The notes: generated by a model not told the origin, from the sequence alone. A stretch of DNA of 64,000 nucleotides from Pelagibius sp048268885 (GCA_048268885.1 JBLWUP010000015.1:50980-114979); one strand, 5' to 3'; shown: positions 15,601 through 24,838, counted from the stretch's first letter. Numbers and translations: made by a program.

Positions 15601-16992
15601 TCAGTCGCGGTAACAGACTTCTTTGGCGCCGGCGACGATCGTGTCGGCCTGCGGCAGCGCCAGGGCTTCCAGGTTCGCGGCGTAGGGCATCGGCACGTCG
15701 ACGCCGCAGATCCGCTTCACCGGCGCGTCGAGCCAGTCGAAGGCCTGCTCCATCACCACCGAAGCCACTTCCGAGCCGATGCCGGAATAGCCCCAGCCCT
15801 CTTCGCAGGTGACCAGGCGGTTGGTCTTCTGGACCGACGCGATGATGGTCTCGCTGTCGAGCGGACGCAGACTGCGCAGGTCGATGACCTCGGCGTCGAT
15901 CCCCTCCTCCGCCAGCTTCTCCGCGGCCTGCATCGCCTTGCCGACCATGATCGAGAAAGCGACGATGGTGACGTCCTTGCCGGGCCGGGCGATGCGCGCC
16001 TTGCCGATGGGCACCGTCCAGTCCTTGTCGTCCGGCACCTCGAAGCTCTGGCCATAGAGAATTTCATTCTCCAGGAAGATCACCGGGTTGTCGTCGCGGA
16101 TGGCCGACTTCAGCAGGCCCTTGGCGTCGGCCGCCGAATAGGGCGCCACCACCTTCAGGCCCGGCACGTGGGCGTACCAGGAGGCGTAGCACTGGGAGTG
16201 CTGGGCGGCGACCCGCGCCGCGGCGCCGTTGGGCCCGCGGAAGACGATCGGCGAAGAAACCTGGCCGCCGGACATGTAGTGGGTCTTGGCGGCGGAGTTG
16301 ATGATCTGGTCGATCGCCTGCATGGCGAAGTTGAAGGTCATGAACTCGACGACGGGCCGCAGGCCGTACATCGCCGCGCCGACACCCAGGCCGGCGAAGC
16401 CGTGCTCGGTGATCGGCGTGTCGACGACGCGGCGCGCGCCGAACTCGTCGAGCAGGCCCTGACTGACCTTGTAGGCGCCCTGGTACTCGGCGACCTCCTC
16501 ACCCATCAGGAAGACCTTCTCGTCGGCCCGCATCTCCTCGGCCATGGCGTCACGTAGGGCCTCACGCACCGTCTGGGTAACGGTCGCGCCGGTCCATTCG
16601 GGTTCTGCCTCGGGCGACGGTTCCTTGGGCGGCGCGGCGTGGGCGCTGCCGGTCTCCTCCTTGGGAGACTCCTTGGCCTCTTTCGCCTGGGGCTCCGGCT
16701 TCTTGGCCTCGGCCTGCTTGGGCGCCTCGGAAATCGCCGAGGCGTCCTCGCCGTCTTCCAGCAGCACCGCGATGACCTGGTTCACCGGCACCGCGTCGGT
16801 ACCCTCGGCGACCATGATCTTGCCGACCTTGCCTTCGTCGACGGCTTCCACTTCCATGGTCGCCTTGTCGGTTTCGATCTCGGCCAGGATGTCGCCCGAG
16901 GTGACCTCGTCGCCTTCCTTGACCAGCCACTTGGCCAGCTTCCCCTCGGTCATGGTCGGCGAGAGCGCCGGCATTAGAACTTCGATTGGCAT
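15601..16992 (-). CDS. pdhB: Pyruvate dehydrogenase E1 beta subunit with N-terminal lipoyl domain
   Basis: A 463-residue E1 beta subunit. Residues 1-80 form a lipoyl domain almost identical to that of pdhC, with K43 in ETDKATMEVEA; an acidic, Pro-rich linker (about 85-130) joins it to a normal transketolase-like E1 beta body from about 137 (TVREALRDAMAEEM, MGEEVAEYQGAYKVSQGL, TPITEHGFAGLGVGAA). A lipoylated E1 beta is a known alphaproteobacterial trait, and it adds extra swinging arms to the complex. It begins 95 bases after pdhA. Confidence 0.97.
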   Translation of the reverse strand: MPIEVLMPALSPTMTEGKLAKWLVKEGDEVTSGDILAEIETDKATMEVEAVDEGKVGKIMVAEGTDAVPVNQVIAVLLEDGEDASAISEAPKQAEAKKPEPQAKEAKESPKEETGSAHAAPPKEPSPEAEPEWTGATVTQTVREALRDAMAEEMRADEKVFLMGEEVAEYQGAYKVSQGLLDEFGARRVVDTPITEHGFAGLGVGAAMYGLRPVVEFMTFNFAMQAIDQIINSAAKTHYMSGGQVSSPIVFRGPNGAAARVAAQHSQCYASWYAHVPGLKVVAPYSAADAKGLLKSAIRDDNPVIFLENEILYGQSFEVPDDKDWTVPIGKARIARPGKDVTIVAFSIMVGKAMQAAEKLAEEGIDAEVIDLRSLRPLDSETIIASVQKTNRLVTCEEGWGYSGIGSEVASVVMEQAFDWLDAPVKRICGVDVPMPYAANLEALALPQADTIVAGAKEVCYRD

Positions 16993-17087
16993 ATCCCCTC
17001 CGGGCGTTACGCTCGGCTGGCCGTCGTGGCGCGGTCACGGTTGCGCGTCTGGCCGGCCCTGTTCTTGTTCAGGCGCCCCAGTTGATC

Positions 17088-18122
17088 TCAGGCGCCGACA
17101 TAGACGTCGGTATAAAGCTCCGAAGGGTCCGGCTCCGGACTCGTCTGCGCGAAGTCGGCGGCCTCTGAAACGATGGCCTTCACTTCCTTGTCGAGTTCCT
17201 TAAGCTTGGTCTCGTCCATCACCTTCTGCTCGATCATGATGCCGCGCAGGCGCTCGATGGGGTCGCGCTCCTGGCGGACCTTCTGGACCTCTTCCTTGGA
17301 ACGGTACTTGGCCGGATCGGACATGGAGTGGCCGCGGTAGCGGTAGGTCAGCATCTCCATGATGTAGGGCCCCTTGCCGGCGCGGGCATGGCCCAGCGCC
17401 TTCTCCGCCGCCTCGCGCACCGCCAGCACGTCCATGCCGTCGACCTGGACGCCGGGAATGCCATAGGCCTGGCCCCGGTGATAAAGCTCGGTCGACTTGG
17501 CCGAGGAGCGCTCGGTCGAGGTCCCCATGCCGTACTTGTTGTTCTCGATCACGTAGACCGCCGGCAGCGACCACAGGGCGGCCATGTTGAAGGACTCGTA
17601 GACCTGCCCCTGGTTGAGGGCGCCGTCGCCCAGGTAGGTGACGGAAACCGCATCCTCGTCCAAATAGCGGTGGGCGAAGGCGAAGCCGGTGCCGAGCGGC
17701 ACCTGGGCGCCGACGATGCCGTGGCCGCCGTAAAACCGCTTGTCGTGGCTGAACATGTGCATGGAGCCGCCCTTGCCCTTGGAGTAGCCGCCCTCGCGGC
17801 CGGTCAGCTCCGCCATGACGCCCTTGGAGTCCATGCCGCAGGCCAGCATATGGGCGTGGTCGCGATAGGAGGTCAGCACCGTGTCCTTCGGCCCCATGGC
17901 CGCCTGGATGCCGACGACCACGGCCTCCTGCCCGATGTAGAGGTGGCAGAAGCCGCCGATCAGGCCCATGCCGTACATCTGGCCGGCCTTCTCCTCGAAG
18001 CGCCGGATGAGCAGCATGTCGCGGTAGTACTGCTGAAGCTCCTCGACGCTGGCCTTCATCGGGGCCGCGGCCGACTTGCGTTTGCCGCCGCCACGGGGGC
18101 TGGTCGACTTGGTGTTTGCCAT
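17088..18122 (-). CDS. pdhA: Pyruvate dehydrogenase E1 alpha subunit
   Basis: A 344-residue thiamine-diphosphate-dependent subunit that decarboxylates pyruvate. Motifs include YRDMLLIRRFEEKAGQMYG near the start, the ThDP-binding GDGALNQGQVYESFNMA ending in VIENN, and the phosphorylation-loop-like YRYRGHSMSDP. ATG 18122 is chosen because GGGAG lies close upstream; an in-frame ATG at 18146 would add eight residues. It is the first gene of the pdh operon and lies downstream of a 39-base palindrome. Confidence 0.96.
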   Translation of the reverse strand: MANTKSTSPRGGGKRKSAAAPMKASVEELQQYYRDMLLIRRFEEKAGQMYGMGLIGGFCHLYIGQEAVVVGIQAAMGPKDTVLTSYRDHAHMLACGMDSKGVMAELTGREGGYSKGKGGSMHMFSHDKRFYGGHGIVGAQVPLGTGFAFAHRYLDEDAVSVTYLGDGALNQGQVYESFNMAALWSLPAVYVIENNKYGMGTSTERSSAKSTELYHRGQAYGIPGVQVDGMDVLAVREAAEKALGHARAGKGPYIMEMLTYRYRGHSMSDPAKYRSKEEVQKVRQERDPIERLRGIMIEQKVMDETKLKELDKEVKAIVSEAADFAQTSPEPDPSELYTDVYVGA

Positions 18123-18218
18123 TGGGGACTCCCTGCCTTCGCGCAAAGGAAAACGAGGCGGTGCCGGACCGCCTCTGCCCTGGGACCTTAACGCAAAAGT
18201 GTGGGAGTTTCAATCGTG

Positions 18219-18257
18219 GTTAATTCGTTGAATCTTATGACAGATTCTTGAATTAAC
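18219..18257. promoter_or_regulatory. Imperfect 39-base palindrome upstream of pdhA
   Basis: Outer arms GTTAATTC (18219-18226) and GAATTAAC (18250-18257) are perfect complements; inner arms GAATC (18230-18234) and GATTC (18243-18247) continue the symmetry around the centre TTATGACA. It lies about 100 bases before the pdhA start in an AT-rich patch between ftsB and pdhA. It could be an operator for the pdh operon, or a hairpin ending the ftsB transcript, though no T tract follows. No regulator is identified. Confidence 0.5.
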
Positions 18258-18299
18258 ATGAAATAAGTTAAACGTGCTGCGCGCCGCTAACCGCTTCGA

Positions 18300-18641
18300 T
18301 TAGGGGGTGCCGCCGGCCCTGCGCAGATCCGGGCTCAGGAAGATAATATGATCGTTCGGCATACCGTAATTCAAGATCGCCTGAGCTCTTTCTTCCAAAA
18401 GGTCGGGATCCAGATGATCGCGGCGCAGCAGGCTGACACGCTGTTCCAGCTCCGCGCGCTCGCCCGCCACCCGCTCGGCGGTGACGAGGGACTGGGCCCG
18501 CTCCTGCTTCAGCATGATCCAGGCATAGAAGCCCCGGTCGCCATGCAGAGCGTGATAGGCGAAGTACGCCACCATGCAGGCGGCAAGCACCTGCGGCGCC
18601 GCCTGACGGGCTCTTGACTTTATTTCGCGAAGCAATCTCAT
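18300..18641 (-). CDS. ftsB: Cell division protein FtsB/DivIC-like septum formation initiator
   Basis: A 113-residue bitopic protein. One membrane helix (about 16-36, VLAACMVAYFAYHALHG) is followed by a coiled coil rich in Glu, Arg and Leu (about 45-80) and then DPDLLEERAQAILNYGMPNDHIIFL, the conserved FtsB/DivIC signature. FtsB joins FtsL and FtsQ at the division site. The position between eno and pdhA is the standard alphaproteobacterial arrangement. Confidence 0.9.
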   Translation of the reverse strand: MRLLREIKSRARQAAPQVLAACMVAYFAYHALHGDRGFYAWIMLKQERAQSLVTAERVAGERAELEQRVSLLRRDHLDPDLLEERAQAILNYGMPNDHIIFLSPDLRRAGGTP

Positions 18642-18823
18642 GCCCCGAACGAATCACATCCCGATTCGCCGGGCAAGGGAAAAAGAGTCAAGGATTCCAA
18701 TTAGATTCAAAAAACGACTCGGGAGCCCCGAAGTTCGCGTTTTGGACTCAAAGAGGCGTCAATTTCACGGAGGACCGGGCGCCTTGCGGTAGAAGAATTC
18801 TTCCCGGCCAAAGCACTCCTCCG

Positions 18824-18905
18824 GTCACCCTCGGCCTTGTGCCGAGGGTCCAGGGCCGTCAGCGAGGCGGCCGCCCTGGATGCTCGGGACAAGCCCGAGC
18901 ATGAC
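18824..18905. repeat. Two-hairpin intergenic palindromic repeat (copy 2)
   Basis: The clearest copy of the element. It starts with GTCA (18824-18827), then hairpin CCCTCGGC-CTTGT-GCCGAGGG (18828-18848), then inverted repeat CCAGGGC (18850-18856) with GCCCTGG (18873-18879), then hairpin GCTCGGG-ACAAG-CCCGAGC (18882-18900), and ends with TGAC (18902-18905) complementary to the opening GTCA. It lies between eno and ftsB, 17 bases after the eno stop, and could end or stabilise the eno transcript. Confidence 0.8.
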
Positions 18906-18921
18906 AGGAGAACAACGCTGA

Positions 18922-20199
18922 TCAGCCGCGCAGCACGCTCTGGCCGGCGTAGACGGCGGCGGTGTCCAGCTCTTCCTCGATGCGGATCAGCTGGTTGTAC
19001 TTGGCCAGACGGTCGGAGCGCGACAGGGAGCCGGTCTTGATCTGGCCGCAGTTGGTGGCCACCGCCAGGTCGGCAATGGTCGCGTCCTCGGTCTCGCCGG
19101 AGCGGTGGGACATCACCGCCGTGTAGCCGGCGCAGTGAGCGGTCTCCACCGCCTCCAGGGTCTCGCTGAGGGTGCCGATCTGGTTGACCTTCACCAGGAT
19201 GGAGTTGGCCACCCCCTTCTCGATGCCCTGGCGCAGGCGCACCGGATTGGTCACGAAGAGGTCGTCGCCCACCAGCTGCACCTCACCGCCCAGGCGCTCG
19301 GTCAGGGCCGCCCAGCCCTCCCAGTCGTCCTCGCTCATACCGTCCTCAATGGAGAGGATGGGATAGCGGCTGCAGAGGTCGGCCAGGTAGTCGACCATGG
19401 CGCCGGGATCGAGCTCCTTGCTCTCGCCCGCCAGGACGTACCTGCCGTCCTTGAAGTACTCGGTGGAGGCGCAGTCGAGGGCCAGCATGACGTCGTCGCC
19501 CAGCTTGTAGCCGGCGGCCTCGGTGGCGCGGGCCACGAAGCCGAGGGCCTCGTCGGTGGAGGCCAGGTTCGGGGCGAAGCCGCCCTCGTCGCCGACGTTG
19601 GTGTTATGCCCGGCGTCCTTCAGGCCCTTGCGCAGGGCATGGAAGATCTCGGAGCCCGTGCGCACCGCCTCGGCGAAGGTGTCGGCGCCGACCGGCATGA
19701 TCATGAATTCCTGGATGTCGATCGGGTTGTCGGCATGGGCGCCGCCGTTGACGATGTTCATCATCGGCACCGGCAGGGTGCGGGCGTAGGTGCCGCCGAC
19801 GTAGCGGTACAGCGGCAGGCCCGCCTCCTCCGCCGCCGCCTTGGCCACGGCCAGGGAGACGCCGAGGATGGCGTTGGCGCCCAGCCGCGCCTTGTTGGCC
19901 GTGGCGTCGAGCTCGATCAGGGTTTGGTCGATGTGCACCTGGTCCTCGCCGTCCAGGCCGGAGAGCACGTCGAAGATCTCGTGGTTCACCGCGTCGATGG
20001 CGTTCAGCACGCCCTTGCCGCCGTAGCGCTTGGCATCCCCGTCGCGCAGCTCCACGGCCTCGTGGGCGCCGGTGGAGGCACCGGAAGGCACGGCGGCGCG
20101 CCCGAAGGCCCCGCTTTCCAGAGTGACATCCACTTCGACGGTCGGATTGCCCCGGGAGTCCAGGATTTCCCGGGCCTGAATATCAATGATTGCAGTCAT
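18922..20199 (-). CDS. eno: Enolase
   Basis: A 425-residue glycolytic enzyme converting 2-phosphoglycerate to phosphoenolpyruvate; also a degradosome component in many bacteria. The start MTAIIDIQAREILDSRGNPT is the conserved N-terminus. The metal and catalytic regions are present: NVGDEGGFAPN, ALDCASTEYF, SIEDGMSEDDWEGW, LVGDDLFVTN and VMSHRSGETED. Full length, ATG start. The window places it upstream of ftsB-pdhABC, so enzymes making and using pyruvate are adjacent. Confidence 0.98.
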   Translation of the reverse strand: MTAIIDIQAREILDSRGNPTVEVDVTLESGAFGRAAVPSGASTGAHEAVELRDGDAKRYGGKGVLNAIDAVNHEIFDVLSGLDGEDQVHIDQTLIELDATANKARLGANAILGVSLAVAKAAAEEAGLPLYRYVGGTYARTLPVPMMNIVNGGAHADNPIDIQEFMIMPVGADTFAEAVRTGSEIFHALRKGLKDAGHNTNVGDEGGFAPNLASTDEALGFVARATEAAGYKLGDDVMLALDCASTEYFKDGRYVLAGESKELDPGAMVDYLADLCSRYPILSIEDGMSEDDWEGWAALTERLGGEVQLVGDDLFVTNPVRLRQGIEKGVANSILVKVNQIGTLSETLEAVETAHCAGYTAVMSHRSGETEDATIADLAVATNCGQIKTGSLSRSDRLAKYNQLIRIEEELDTAAVYAGQSVLRG

Positions 20200-20400
20200 G
20201 GCCCTCTCGGCGTTCTAAGGGTTCAGCCCCGCGCGGGACGCCTTCGTGGCATCCCCTCCCCGGGGGCAGGCAAGTGCGCCTGACCTATAGGCGAGCCGAG
20301 AGGGATTGTCGACCGGACAGCGCGGCCCGGCCCCGAGAAGGCGGTGAATAACTGCGAATTGCCCTCAAAGGCGCCCAGGGGAGAGCGCCGGGGTGGGCGC

Positions 20401-22863
20401 TCAGCCGTTCGGGGTCGCCAGCTTGCCGGCGCTACCCAGGCGCCCCACGGCGTCGCGCAGCTGGTCGGCGATGGAGGACACGTCGGCGCTGGCGGCGCTG
20501 ACGGTCGTCGCGCCAGTGCTGGCGCGGGATGCCGCCTCCTTCACCTCGCCGAGATCCGTGGTCACCGAATGGGTGCCCTCGGCGGCCCGCCGGGCCTCGG
20601 CCGAGACGGCCTGGGCGGTCTCGGCGACCTCGCGGATACGCTCGGCCATGTGACCGGCCCGGCTCTCGGCATCGGCGACCCGGCCGGAGATCGCATGGCT
20701 GACCTCGATCTGGGCGTCGGCGGAACCGGAAATGCCGACGATGGCAATGTTGACCTGGTCGATCACGTCGCTGATGGCGCCGATGGCGTCGACCGCCTGG
20801 CCGGTGCCGCCGCGGATATCCTCGATGCGGCTCTCGATTTCCTCCGTCGCCTCCGCCGTGTCGTCGGCCAGGCGCTTGACCTCGCCGGCCACCACGGCGA
20901 AGCCCTGCCCGGCGGCCCCTGCCCGTTCGGCCTCGATGGTGGCGTTCAGCGCCAGCATACGGGTCTGTTTGGCGATCTTGCGGATCGCCTCCAGCACGGC
21001 GCCGATGCGCTCGCTCGCCTCGCCCAGGGCGTTGATGGTGCCGGTGGCCTGGGTGACGCTGCCCACAGCGGTGTCGGTGATCTGCTTGGCCTCGTGGGCG
21101 CCCGTGGCGATCTGCTGCATGGCGCTCGCCATGTTGCGCACCTCGGCGGAAACGGCGGCCATGTGCTGCGACACTTCGGCGGCGTTGCCGGAGATGTCGC
21201 TGACGTTCTGGTCCACGCCGCCGACGGCCTGGGCCATGCTGGCGACATTGCCGGAGACCTTCTCGGTGGTCTGGGAAACGTCCTCCGCCCGGGTCAGCAT
21301 CCCTTGGGAGCTGCTGCTCAGTTCAAGCGAGGTGCTGTTGAGTTCGCCCGAGGCGCTGACCAGGCGTTGCGCGCCCGCGGCGATGCCGTCGATCATCTCC
21401 TCCAGCTTGGCCATCAGGCGGTTGAAGGAGTAGGCCAGTTCCGCGGCTTCGTCGCCCGTGCTCTCGTCCAGGCGGCGGCCGAGATCGGCGTTGCCCATGG
21501 CCAAGTCGTTCAGCGCCTGCTGCAGCAGCCCCGTGCCCAGGGTGGTGCCGTGCTCGGCGGAATTGAGTCCCTCCAGTTCATGCGCGGCGGAAACACGCAG
21601 GCCGACCGTCACGTCGATGAGCTTAAACATCGCGTAGGCGGTGCCGAAGGCCCAGACAAAGGCGACGCCCACGCCCAGGGCCTGGACGCCGATCTGGCCG
21701 AGGCGGCTGGCGTCGCCCAGGTGCTCGGCGGGCATGATCACCGCCAGCAAAATGGTGCCCCAGGCGCCGCAGACGCCATGCACCGCCACCGCGCCCACCG
21801 CGTCGTCCAGCTTCAGCGCGCGCTCCAGGAACATCGTGGCATAGACGACGACGATGCCGCTGGTCGCGCCGATGATGATCGCGCCGTAGGTGTCCAGCAC
21901 GTCGCAGCCGGCGGTGATGCCGACCAGGCCGGCCAGTACGCCGTTGATCGGCCAGACCGGGCGATGCAGCCCTTCGTGCCAGCGGCCCAGGGTCATCGCG
22001 ACGGCGCCGCCGAAACAGGCCGAAAGCACGGTGTTGGAGATGATATGGGCGAAGGCCGGGGTGCCGGCGGTGGTGGAGCCGCCGTTGAAGCCGATCCAGC
22101 CCACCCAGAGAATGATGGCCCCCATGGTGGCCAGCACGGCGCTGTGCCCATGGATGGGCAGCGGATTGCCGTCTTCGTTGAAACGGCCGATGCGGGCCCC
22201 GGCGACGACGACGGCGGCCAGACCGATCCAGCCGCCCACCGAGTGGACGACGGTCGAGCCGGCGAAATCGATGAAGCCCTTGTCGGCCAGCCAGGCCGGA
22301 TTGTCGCCGATCAGCAGGTTGCCCCAGGCCCAGTGGCCGAAGACCGGATAGATGAACAGGGCAACGCAGACCGCGGCGATGAGGTAGCCGCTGAAGCGCA
22401 TGCGCTCGGCCACCGCGCCGGACAGGATGGTCGCCGCCGTGCCGCAGAACACCAGCTGGAAGACGAAGAAGGTGAAGTCCCAGTCCTCACGCTGGTTCCA
22501 GAACGGGATTTCGAAGCCCAGCCAACCGCCGAAGGACGGCCCGAACATCAGCCCGAACCCAAGGAAGTAGAAGGCGCAGCCGGCGATGATGAAATCGGCG
22601 ATGTTCTTCTGGGCGACGTTGATGGAGTTCTTCGAGCGCACGAGGCCGGCTTCGAGCAGCAGGAACCCGCCCTGCATCAGGAAGACCAGGGCGGCGGCCA
22701 CCATCGTCCAGACATGGTCGAGATTGGTCTGCTGGGTCGCCAGGCCGGCAGCCAGTTCCTGTCGCAGAACCTCGAGGTCGGCCTCGGAGACCGCGCCCCA
22801 AGCCGCGCTGGATAATGCGGCGCTGGCCATGACGGCCCCGGCGCAGAGCAGATAGAAGCGCAT
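20401..22863 (-). CDS. Ammonium transporter (Amt) fused to methyl-accepting chemotaxis domain
   Basis: An 820-residue fusion. ATG 22863 is chosen: GGGGGA lies upstream and a signal peptide follows (MRFYLLCAGAVMASAALSSA); an open frame extends to 22935. Residues about 47-430 are a complete Amt channel with the twin histidines H207 (VVHSVGG) and H362 (AVHGVCGAWG) and the typical EAGLVRSKN near the start. A HAMP-like stretch (about 440-495) joins a full cytoplasmic chemoreceptor domain, whose hairpin tip (about 637-666) reads LALNATIEAERAG and QGFAVVAGEVKRLA. This should make Amt itself the ammonium sensor for CheA. No CheR/CheB pentapeptide is evident at the C-terminus. Confidence 0.93.
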   Translation of the reverse strand: MRFYLLCAGAVMASAALSSAAWGAVSEADLEVLRQELAAGLATQQTNLDHVWTMVAAALVFLMQGGFLLLEAGLVRSKNSINVAQKNIADFIIAGCAFYFLGFGLMFGPSFGGWLGFEIPFWNQREDWDFTFFVFQLVFCGTAATILSGAVAERMRFSGYLIAAVCVALFIYPVFGHWAWGNLLIGDNPAWLADKGFIDFAGSTVVHSVGGWIGLAAVVVAGARIGRFNEDGNPLPIHGHSAVLATMGAIILWVGWIGFNGGSTTAGTPAFAHIISNTVLSACFGGAVAMTLGRWHEGLHRPVWPINGVLAGLVGITAGCDVLDTYGAIIIGATSGIVVVYATMFLERALKLDDAVGAVAVHGVCGAWGTILLAVIMPAEHLGDASRLGQIGVQALGVGVAFVWAFGTAYAMFKLIDVTVGLRVSAAHELEGLNSAEHGTTLGTGLLQQALNDLAMGNADLGRRLDESTGDEAAELAYSFNRLMAKLEEMIDGIAAGAQRLVSASGELNSTSLELSSSSQGMLTRAEDVSQTTEKVSGNVASMAQAVGGVDQNVSDISGNAAEVSQHMAAVSAEVRNMASAMQQIATGAHEAKQITDTAVGSVTQATGTINALGEASERIGAVLEAIRKIAKQTRMLALNATIEAERAGAAGQGFAVVAGEVKRLADDTAEATEEIESRIEDIRGGTGQAVDAIGAISDVIDQVNIAIVGISGSADAQIEVSHAISGRVADAESRAGHMAERIREVAETAQAVSAEARRAAEGTHSVTTDLGEVKEAASRASTGATTVSAASADVSSIADQLRDAVGRLGSAGKLATPNG

Positions 22864-23003
22864 GACGACTTGTTCCCCCAAACTCCACCACCCATCGGTC
22901 TCCACAACCGACGACATGACTGAATATCGATCCAATTCGCTTAAAAAGTTATGATTATTCGTTTGTATGCACCTGACGAGTGTGGCGAAAACGCAGACTT
23001 TCG

Positions 23004-23031
23004 CACGCTCAGGTATTCACGCTCAGATACT
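23004..23031. repeat. 14-base tandem repeat between two chemoreceptor genes
   Basis: Two adjacent copies, CACGCTCAGGTATT (23004-23017) and CACGCTCAGATACT (23018-23031), followed by a partial third copy beginning CACGG. They lie in the gap upstream of the Amt-chemoreceptor gene and could be repeated binding sites for its regulator. Confidence 0.5.
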
Positions 23032-23059
23032 CACGGGCTTTGAAACAGAACGAGGGGGC

Positions 23060-24838
23060 TCAGGCCGCCGCCGCCTCATCCAGGGTCCGGATCCCATCGA
23101 GGAAGGCCTGGACCTCGCTGCGCATGGCTTCGGCTTGGCGCGACAGCTGGTCGGCGGCCTCCAGAACATCCTTCGCCGAGCGGCCGGTCTCGCCCGCGGC
23201 GTCGGACACCGCGGAGATATTCTTGTCGACGTCATCGGTTCCCTTGGCGGCCTGCTCGACATTACGGGCGATCTCCTGGGTCGCCGCGGTCTGCTCCTCC
23301 ACCGCCGAGGCAATGCCGGTGGAGACCTCCTTGATGCCGGCGATGGTCTCCGTGATGTCTTTCAGGCGGCCGACGGCGCTGCCGGTGGCGTTTTGCATGT
23401 CACTGATCTGGGCCGCGATGTCTTCGGTCGCCTTGGCCGTCTGCGTGGCCAGGCCCTTGACCTCGCTGGCGACCACGGCGAAGCCCTTGCCGGCCTCCCC
23501 GGCCCGCGCGGCCTCAATGGTGGCGTTCAAGGCCAGCAGGTTGGTCTGCTCGGCGATCTCCTGGATCAAGACCATGATCTTGCCGACGTGCTCGGCGGCC
23601 TCGTTCAGCTGCATCATGTCGCGGTCGGCGTCGACAGCCTGGGTCGCGGCGGTGTTGGCGACATTGGTGGAATGGGCGACCTGGCTGCTGATCTCCGCGA
23701 TCGCGGTCGAGAGTTCCTCGGTCGCTGCGGCGACGGTCTGGACGTTGGCCGAAGCTTCCTGAGAGCCGGCGGCGACCGTGCGCGCGCTGGCGGAGGTTTC
23801 CTCGGCCGTCGAGGAGAGCGATTCCGCGGTGGCGTGCATCTCGACGGCAGCGGCCGATACGGTTTTCAGGACAACGCCGATCTGCTCGTCGAAATTCCGG
23901 GTGAGTTCGGCCTGGCGCTCCAGGCGCTGGGTGCGCTTGGCGTCCTCGGCTTTCTGCTGTTCGGCCAGGGCGTTGGCCCTGATCGTGGTCTGGCGGAAGA
24001 CCTCGATTGTCTCGGCAAGCTGGCCCACCTCGTCCTTGGACTGGACCTTCAGTTCAACGGTAGTGTCGCCCTCGGCCAGGGCCCTCACCGTCGCGACGGC
24101 GCGGGCCAGCGGGCGCGTCAAGGCCCCGCTCATGAGAACGCCCAGCCCCAGTCCGAGGACCAGACCGACAACCGAAACCACCGCCAGCAGGAAGACGGCC
24201 CTCTGCTCGTCGGCCTCGGCCTGGTGCGCTGCGTCGTCGGTGAAACGCCCTAGCTCTTCGAGGACGGCCGCGAGTTCCTGCTCCAGCGCATCCTGCTCAT
24301 GCTCTGTCTTGGCGATGGCGGCCTCGAGGCCCGCCAGTTGCCCGGCGGAGAGATGTGCCAGGGCTTCCTCGACATGGGCCTGATAGTTCTGGTGCGCCTC
24401 ACCGATCTTTCCCAGTTGGCCCAGCAGCCTTTCAAACTCATCACGCTGCGCGTCGCTGTGCGCCAGCGACGCCGCCCTCCCGGCAAGCTCGGAGGCCGCT
24501 CCCAGCGCCGCCTCCGCCTTCTCGCCGAAGGCCGCGAAGCCGACCCGGGCGTCGTTGAAACCAGGGCGTTCGGCCGCGGTCTCGGAGAGGTCAGAGGCGG
24601 CGTTGAGCGCGCGCTCGAAACGCGTGTTCTGCTCCAACTGCGCCACGGTAATCTCTGTCACCAGGCGGGTCAGAGGCACGTCCAGTTCGGCGACATCGGC
24701 GATTTCCGCGCCGATGAGATTCAGCTTCCACAGGGTGATTCCGGCGTTGACCGCAACGATCAGAAGCAACAGGCCGACCAGACCCAGGATCTTGGCTCTG
24801 AGCTTAAGATCGCGGAGAAAGAGAACTACTTGGCGCAC
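23060..24838 (-). CDS. Methyl-accepting chemotaxis protein
   Basis: A 592-residue chemoreceptor from GTG 24838, which has GGGAGA about eight bases upstream; a TTG 13 codons earlier is less likely. Membrane helix one is near residues 18-40 and helix two near 208-230 (AVSVVGLVLGLGLGV-like run), enclosing a helical periplasmic sensor rich in Glu and Ala. A HAMP domain (TRPLARAVATVRALAEGD) and the signalling hairpin (LALNATIEAARAG, GKGFAVVASEVKGLA) follow. The ligand cannot be read from the sequence; the sensor looks like a four-helix bundle. It lies directly upstream of the Amt-chemoreceptor on the same strand. Confidence 0.93.
   Translation of the reverse strand: MRQVVLFLRDLKLRAKILGLVGLLLLIVAVNAGITLWKLNLIGAEIADVAELDVPLTRLVTEITVAQLEQNTRFERALNAASDLSETAAERPGFNDARVGFAAFGEKAEAALGAASELAGRAASLAHSDAQRDEFERLLGQLGKIGEAHQNYQAHVEEALAHLSAGQLAGLEAAIAKTEHEQDALEQELAAVLEELGRFTDDAAHQAEADEQRAVFLLAVVSVVGLVLGLGLGVLMSGALTRPLARAVATVRALAEGDTTVELKVQSKDEVGQLAETIEVFRQTTIRANALAEQQKAEDAKRTQRLERQAELTRNFDEQIGVVLKTVSAAAVEMHATAESLSSTAEETSASARTVAAGSQEASANVQTVAAATEELSTAIAEISSQVAHSTNVANTAATQAVDADRDMMQLNEAAEHVGKIMVLIQEIAEQTNLLALNATIEAARAGEAGKGFAVVASEVKGLATQTAKATEDIAAQISDMQNATGSAVGRLKDITETIAGIKEVSTGIASAVEEQTAATQEIARNVEQAAKGTDDVDKNISAVSDAAGETGRSAKDVLEAADQLSRQAEAMRSEVQAFLDGIRTLDEAAAA

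Noticed and set aside
14194..16557. Plus-strand open frame of 787 codons opposite pdhC and pdhB
   Set aside because: A shadow frame; composition is His/Asp/Gly-rich and both PDH genes on the other strand are certain.
20344..22815. Plus-strand open frame of 823 codons opposite the Amt-chemoreceptor
   Set aside because: Same reason: it mirrors the codon structure of the real gene and has no recognisable domain.
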